A stretch of DNA of 64,000 nt from Noviherbaspirillum sedimenti (GTDB taxonomy: Bacteria; Pseudomonadota; Gammaproteobacteria; Burkholderiales; Burkholderiaceae_D), in the NCBI RefSeq assembly GCF_003590835.1, contig NZ_QYUQ01000002.1:2976001-3040000 (forward strand), given 5' to 3'. Below are positions 60,755 through 64,000 of this stretch, one piece after another (positions within the stretch are counted from its first letter, which is position 1; every line of letters starts with the position of its first letter). A program made the translations under genes and the position numbers. The notes below the pieces were generated by a model that saw only the letters and a list, made by a program, of their open reading frames with translations, did no database searches and was not told the DNA's origin.

Positions 60755-63700
60755 GCCGCAGCTCCTTGTTGTTCTTGCTGTTCTTGCTGTTGATACGCGA
60801 TGACTTCCACCGCGCCATTCCTCCAGGCGAGCAGCGGCTGGTACAGGGACAGCGCCGTCTCGCGCCATTGCGGCGCGGCGTCGAGTGCGGCAAAATCCGG
60901 CCACAGACGCGCCAGGCAGGGTTCTTCGCTGGCTTCGCCGCTGGTGTTGTAGCCGCCGTCGTAGAATTCATGGAGTTTTTCGTCGCCGTCTTCGCACAGG
61001 CGCAGGGCGGTCTTGCAGGCCACCGGCAAGGGAGCCTGCAGGCCGTCGCGCCAGAATTCCAGCAGGGCGCCGAGCGTTTGCCGGGCCTCATCGGGGTCCA
61101 GCGGCGCCATCTTCAGGACCGCATCGCGCCCGACCAGGTAACCGCTCACTTCCTGCCCGGCCACGGCGGCGGCGAGCTGGCGTACCCAGGCGCCGAACAG
61201 CTTGTCGGCGCGCGCCACGGCTTGCTTGTCGACGGTTCTGGTCAGCTTGCCGGGATTTTGTTCCAGCCACACGGTGCCGCTGCCGTTGCTGCGCAGCTTG
61301 TCGATCCAGTCGTCCAGGCGCAGGCCGGCGTGGCCGAATGCAACCGGCAGCTTGCCGGCGGCATGGGGAAACCTGCCGCACAGTTCAAGCCAGGCGCTGC
61401 GCGCCGGCGTCAGGTCGCGCACCAGTTGATCCTGCCAGTGCCGGCCCATCAGGCCGATCGGCAAGACACCCTGGCGCGCCAGGCACGCGGCGCGCTCGCG
61501 CATGCGGGCCGGGACTTCCACCAAGGTTTCGCGCGGGCCGCTGTCATCCAGCAGCAAGGCGGCAATGCCGTATTCCTCGAGTCCGTCCAGGCCGAAGGGC
61601 TCCTCGTCCTGGCCCACCAGCGGGCTGGCGGCGAAGACTACCTGCAAGCGTTGGCGGAAAAAATACTTGACCGGCTGGCGCAGGAAGCGTGCCAGATCGC
61701 CCAGCTTCAGGCTGGCCGACTGTTCCATCGCCAGCGGCGCCAGCCTTTGCGCTTCCTGCTGCGGTACGTCTTCATGGGCGCTGCGCCACTCGCGGGCGTA
61801 GGTCAGCAGTCCGCCTTGCTCGAAATAGCGGCGGCTGAACGGCTGCAGCGGGTGCTCGGTGGTAATCTGGTGCAGATCCAGGTCCCAGCCGCGCACGAGG
61901 TAATCGCGCAATTGCGACACCAGCACCGACGCGGGCTGCTCGCTGTTGTCGCGCACATTGCGGCCGACCCAGCTGACATACAGTTTTTCGCGGGCCGCCA
62001 GCAAGGCTTCCAGCATCAGGTAACGGTCATCGTCACGACGCGAGCGGTCGCCCGGACGCGCCAGCTGCGGCTGGTTCAAAAGATCAAAGTCGGCATGGCG
62101 GGCGCGGCGCGGATAATCGCCATCATTCATGCCGAGCAGGCACACCACGCGGAACGGCACGGCGCGCATCGGCATCAGGGTGCAGAAGGTGACGCCGCCG
62201 GAAACGAAACGCTGGGCGAGGGTCGGCTCGTCGATGGCGCCCAGCCAGGCTTCGCGCAGCACCGCCAGCGGCACCGGCTCGTTAAAGCCGCCGGTGTCGC
62301 AGTCTTCCAGCCAGCACTGCAGCGCCTGCTCGAGGCTGGCGATGGTCAGGCGGTCGCGCTCGTCGCGGGCGTCGAAAAAGGTGGTCAGTAACAACCTCGC
62401 GCGCGCGCCCCAGTTTTGCGGTGTGGCGTCGCCGGCCAGCACGCCGCGCCAGGCCAGCAGCTTCTCGACGAAGCTCGCCAGGGCGCCGGCCAGCGCGGCA
62501 TCCAGGCCGCCGACCTCGGCATAGGGTTCGATGCCGGCGTAGCTGGCGCTGGCACCATTGGCGTAACCCAGTAGCATGCGGCGGATGCCGAAAATCCAGG
62601 CGTTCTGCTCGCCGGCCGGCCCGAGCCCGAGGCTGGCGCGATGCTCGCGGTCCAGGCCCCAGCGCACACCCGCGCCCTCGATCCATTGCCCCAGACGCGG
62701 CAAGTCGGCTTCGGCAATGCCGAAGCGCGCCGCCAGCGCCGGCACCTCGAGCAAGTCGCGCACCTCGCTTTGCAGGCAGCGCTGCTGCGGCAGGCGCAAG
62801 AGCCATTCGAGCGCGACCAGCAAGGGATTGACCTGGCGTTCGGTGACGTCGGCGATTTCGAAAGGAATCCAGCGCGCATCGTGGCGGCCGTACTGGCCGA
62901 ACACGGCGGCGATCGACGGCGCGAACACTTCGATGTCCGGCACCATCACCACCACGTCGCGCGGCCGCAGCGTGCCGCCTGCCTGGTCGGCGAACATGCC
63001 CAGCAGGCGGTCGTGCAGAATTTCGACTTCGCGCTGCGCGCTGTGGGCGGCGTGGAACTCGATCGAGCAATCGTCCGCGGCAATGCCAATACGCGGATGT
63101 TCATCCAGCGGCAGCATGTCGCGAATCGATGCCTGCACCTGCTGCAGCAGGCACTCGCCCTCGCCTTCGCTGAACAGGTCGATGCGCAGGTTGGAAAAAT
63201 GTTCGCGGGTGGCCTGGGCGTCGTCGAATTCGTCGAGCATGCGCACGAAGTCGCGCCCGAGCCGGCCCCAGCCCGCCAGCAGCGGGTGGCTGTGCGCGTG
63301 CAGCTGTTCCAGCGGCAGTGCCGCCAGGTCGCGACCCTCGCGCAACTGCTGGCGGCGGCGGCTGGCCTTGAGCAGGTCGCGTCCGGCGATGATGTCGCCC
63401 CAGTAGTAACGGCAGGGATTGGGCACTGCCACCACCACCTGCATGTGCGTCGCCAGCGCGCCCAGCGCCTGCAGGGTCTGGTGCGGCAGGGCCGACACGC
63501 CAAACACCACTACCCGGCGCGGCAAGCCCCGGCCGGCAGGTGCGGCGCCGGCGCCGATGGCGTCGAGAAACCGCTGGTGCACGCCGGCGCGGCCGTCGGT
63601 GCGTTCTGCTTCAGGCAGGCTGGCGAGCACCGCGCGCCACAGCTGCGGCTGCCAGCGCTGGTCGTCGGCCAGCGCGACCGCTTCGCCGGCGGCGCCGCGC

Positions 63701-64000
63701 AGCACATCGCGCCCGGCGGCCCAGTCGGCCAGCCAGTCGGCGCGGTAGACCTGGTATTCATCGAACAAATCGGCCAGGCGCTGCGCCAGCTGCAGGCGGC
63801 GTTCCGGATCGCCGTCCGCGAGGAAGTGACGCAACGGCGCGAAAGGCGCCTGCGCCAGCAGCGTCGGCAGCAGGCGCATCAGGCGCCAGGTCAGCGTCGA
63901 CTCGTCCAGCGCGGAACGATACGGCACCTGTTGCGGACCCAGCATGCCGCGATAGGCTTCCCACAGGAAGCGCGCCGGCAAAGTGATGCGGGTGGAGGCG
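60751..64000 (-). CDS. recC: Exodeoxyribonuclease V gamma subunit, N-terminus outside the window
   Basis: About 1082 residues are visible; the frame is open to the window edge and the RecC-type ITLPARFLWEAYRGMLG block shows that only the first few dozen residues are missing. Degenerate helicase blocks and VCLLGMNDGDYPRRARHADF, YLMLEALLAAREKLYVSWVG, which recognise Chi in E. coli RecC, are visible. The C-terminus ends in a Gln/Glu repeat (QQQEQQEQQGAAA) coded by a short tandem DNA repeat at 60768-60793. Gene order recC-recB-recD, each overlapping by 4 bp, indicates one operon. Confidence 0.97.
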   Translation of the reverse strand, partial: ASTRITLPARFLWEAYRGMLGPQQVPYRSALDESTLTWRLMRLLPTLLAQAPFAPLRHFLADGDPERRLQLAQRLADLFDEYQVYRADWLADWAAGRDVLRGAAGEAVALADDQRWQPQLWRAVLASLPEAERTDGRAGVHQRFLDAIGAGAAPAGRGLPRRVVVFGVSALPHQTLQALGALATHMQVVVAVPNPCRYYWGDIIAGRDLLKASRRRQQLREGRDLAALPLEQLHAHSHPLLAGWGRLGRDFVRMLDEFDDAQATREHFSNLRIDLFSEGEGECLLQQVQASIRDMLPLDEHPRIGIAADDCSIEFHAAHSAQREVEILHDRLLGMFADQAGGTLRPRDVVVMVPDIEVFAPSIAAVFGQYGRHDARWIPFEIADVTERQVNPLLVALEWLLRLPQQRCLQSEVRDLLEVPALAARFGIAEADLPRLGQWIEGAGVRWGLDREHRASLGLGPAGEQNAWIFGIRRMLLGYANGASASYAGIEPYAEVGGLDAALAGALASFVEKLLAWRGVLAGDATPQNWGARARLLLTTFFDARDERDRLTIASLEQALQCWLEDCDTGGFNEPVPLAVLREAWLGAIDEPTLAQRFVSGGVTFCTLMPMRAVPFRVVCLLGMNDGDYPRRARHADFDLLNQPQLARPGDRSRRDDDRYLMLEALLAAREKLYVSWVGRNVRDNSEQPASVLVSQLRDYLVRGWDLDLHQITTEHPLQPFSRRYFEQGGLLTYAREWRSAHEDVPQQEAQRLAPLAMEQSASLKLGDLARFLRQPVKYFFRQRLQVVFAASPLVGQDEEPFGLDGLEEYGIAALLLDDSGPRETLVEVPARMRERAACLARQGVLPIGLMGRHWQDQLVRDLTPARSAWLELCGRFPHAAGKLPVAFGHAGLRLDDWIDKLRSNGSGTVWLEQNPGKLTRTVDKQAVARADKLFGAWVRQLAAAVAGQEVSGYLVGRDAVLKMAPLDPDEARQTLGALLEFWRDGLQAPLPVACKTALRLCEDGDEKLHEFYDGGYNTSGEASEEPCLARLWPDFAALDAAPQWRETALSLYQPLLAWRNGAVEVIAYQQQEQQEQQGAAA

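Noticed and set aside
58166..60793. 875-codon plus-strand open frame opposite recB
   Set aside because: It is the antisense shadow of recB in GC-rich DNA; its product is rich in Arg, Gln and His with no domain, while the minus strand has full RecB motifs.

Overview
The window reads as chromosome from a GC-rich betaproteobacterium of the order Burkholderiales. The PhaZ7-type polyhydroxybutyrate depolymerase, the recC-recB-recD order and the many Liv-type ABC importers for organic acids point towards Oxalobacteraceae (Paucimonas/Noviherbaspirillum/Herbaspirillum-like). That placement is inferred from gene content, not from a search. No rRNA, tRNA, insertion sequence, phage gene or CRISPR array was seen.

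Layout. (1) 1-2.7 kb: the 5' part of a YgjP-like metallopeptidase gene, an Old Yellow Enzyme, and a second Old Yellow Enzyme with a large internal deletion beside the tail of an unrelated domain. (2) 2.9-25 kb: an almost wholly minus-strand catabolic region. It holds an orphan Liv-type binding protein, a TetR regulator, a short-chain dehydrogenase, ETF (etfA and etfB with a 54-aa gene between them), another TetR regulator, and a probable operon. Read from its promoter end the operon runs E1alpha, E1beta, enoyl-CoA hydratase, E2, acyl-CoA dehydrogenase, acyl-CoA synthetase, MmgE/PrpD, binding protein, LivH, fused LivM-LivG, LivF, E3. Together these could import a carboxylic acid, activate it to a CoA thioester, oxidise and hydrate it with ETF as electron acceptor, and oxidatively decarboxylate a 2-oxo acid; the substrate is unknown. 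An iron-dependent alcohol dehydrogenase lies divergently behind two overlapping mini-ORFs. (3) 25-39 kb: mixed chromosomal genes, namely adenine deaminase, a VOC protein, two cyclic-di-GMP proteins, a pilin-like microprotein, MlaC, a di-haem cytochrome, a large lipoprotein, a LuxR-type regulator, and a TetR regulator flanked by identical operators.

(4) 39-52.8 kb: a compact aromatic operon on the minus strand under a divergent LysR regulator. It encodes a Rieske oxygenase with a VanB-like reductase, a complete five-gene Liv importer, an MBL-fold protein, a two-component hydroxylase (MhaA/MhaB-like), homogentisate dioxygenase and fumarylacetoacetase. It appears to channel an imported phenylacetate-type aromatic through homogentisate to fumarate and acetoacetate. 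(5) 52.9-55 kb: the PhaZ7-like depolymerase, small hypothetical genes and a consensus LexA (SOS) box. (6) 55-64 kb: recD, recB and the 3' part of recC, overlapping by 4 bp at each junction.

The most interesting points are the unassigned catabolic operon, the ATGA-chained mini-ORFs ahead of the alcohol dehydrogenase, the SOS box in front of unknown small genes, the shared CCCC/GGGG palindromes beside the LuxR regulator, the identical 22-bp inverted sites around the small TetR gene, and the homogentisate operon that couples uptake, Rieske chemistry and ring cleavage.
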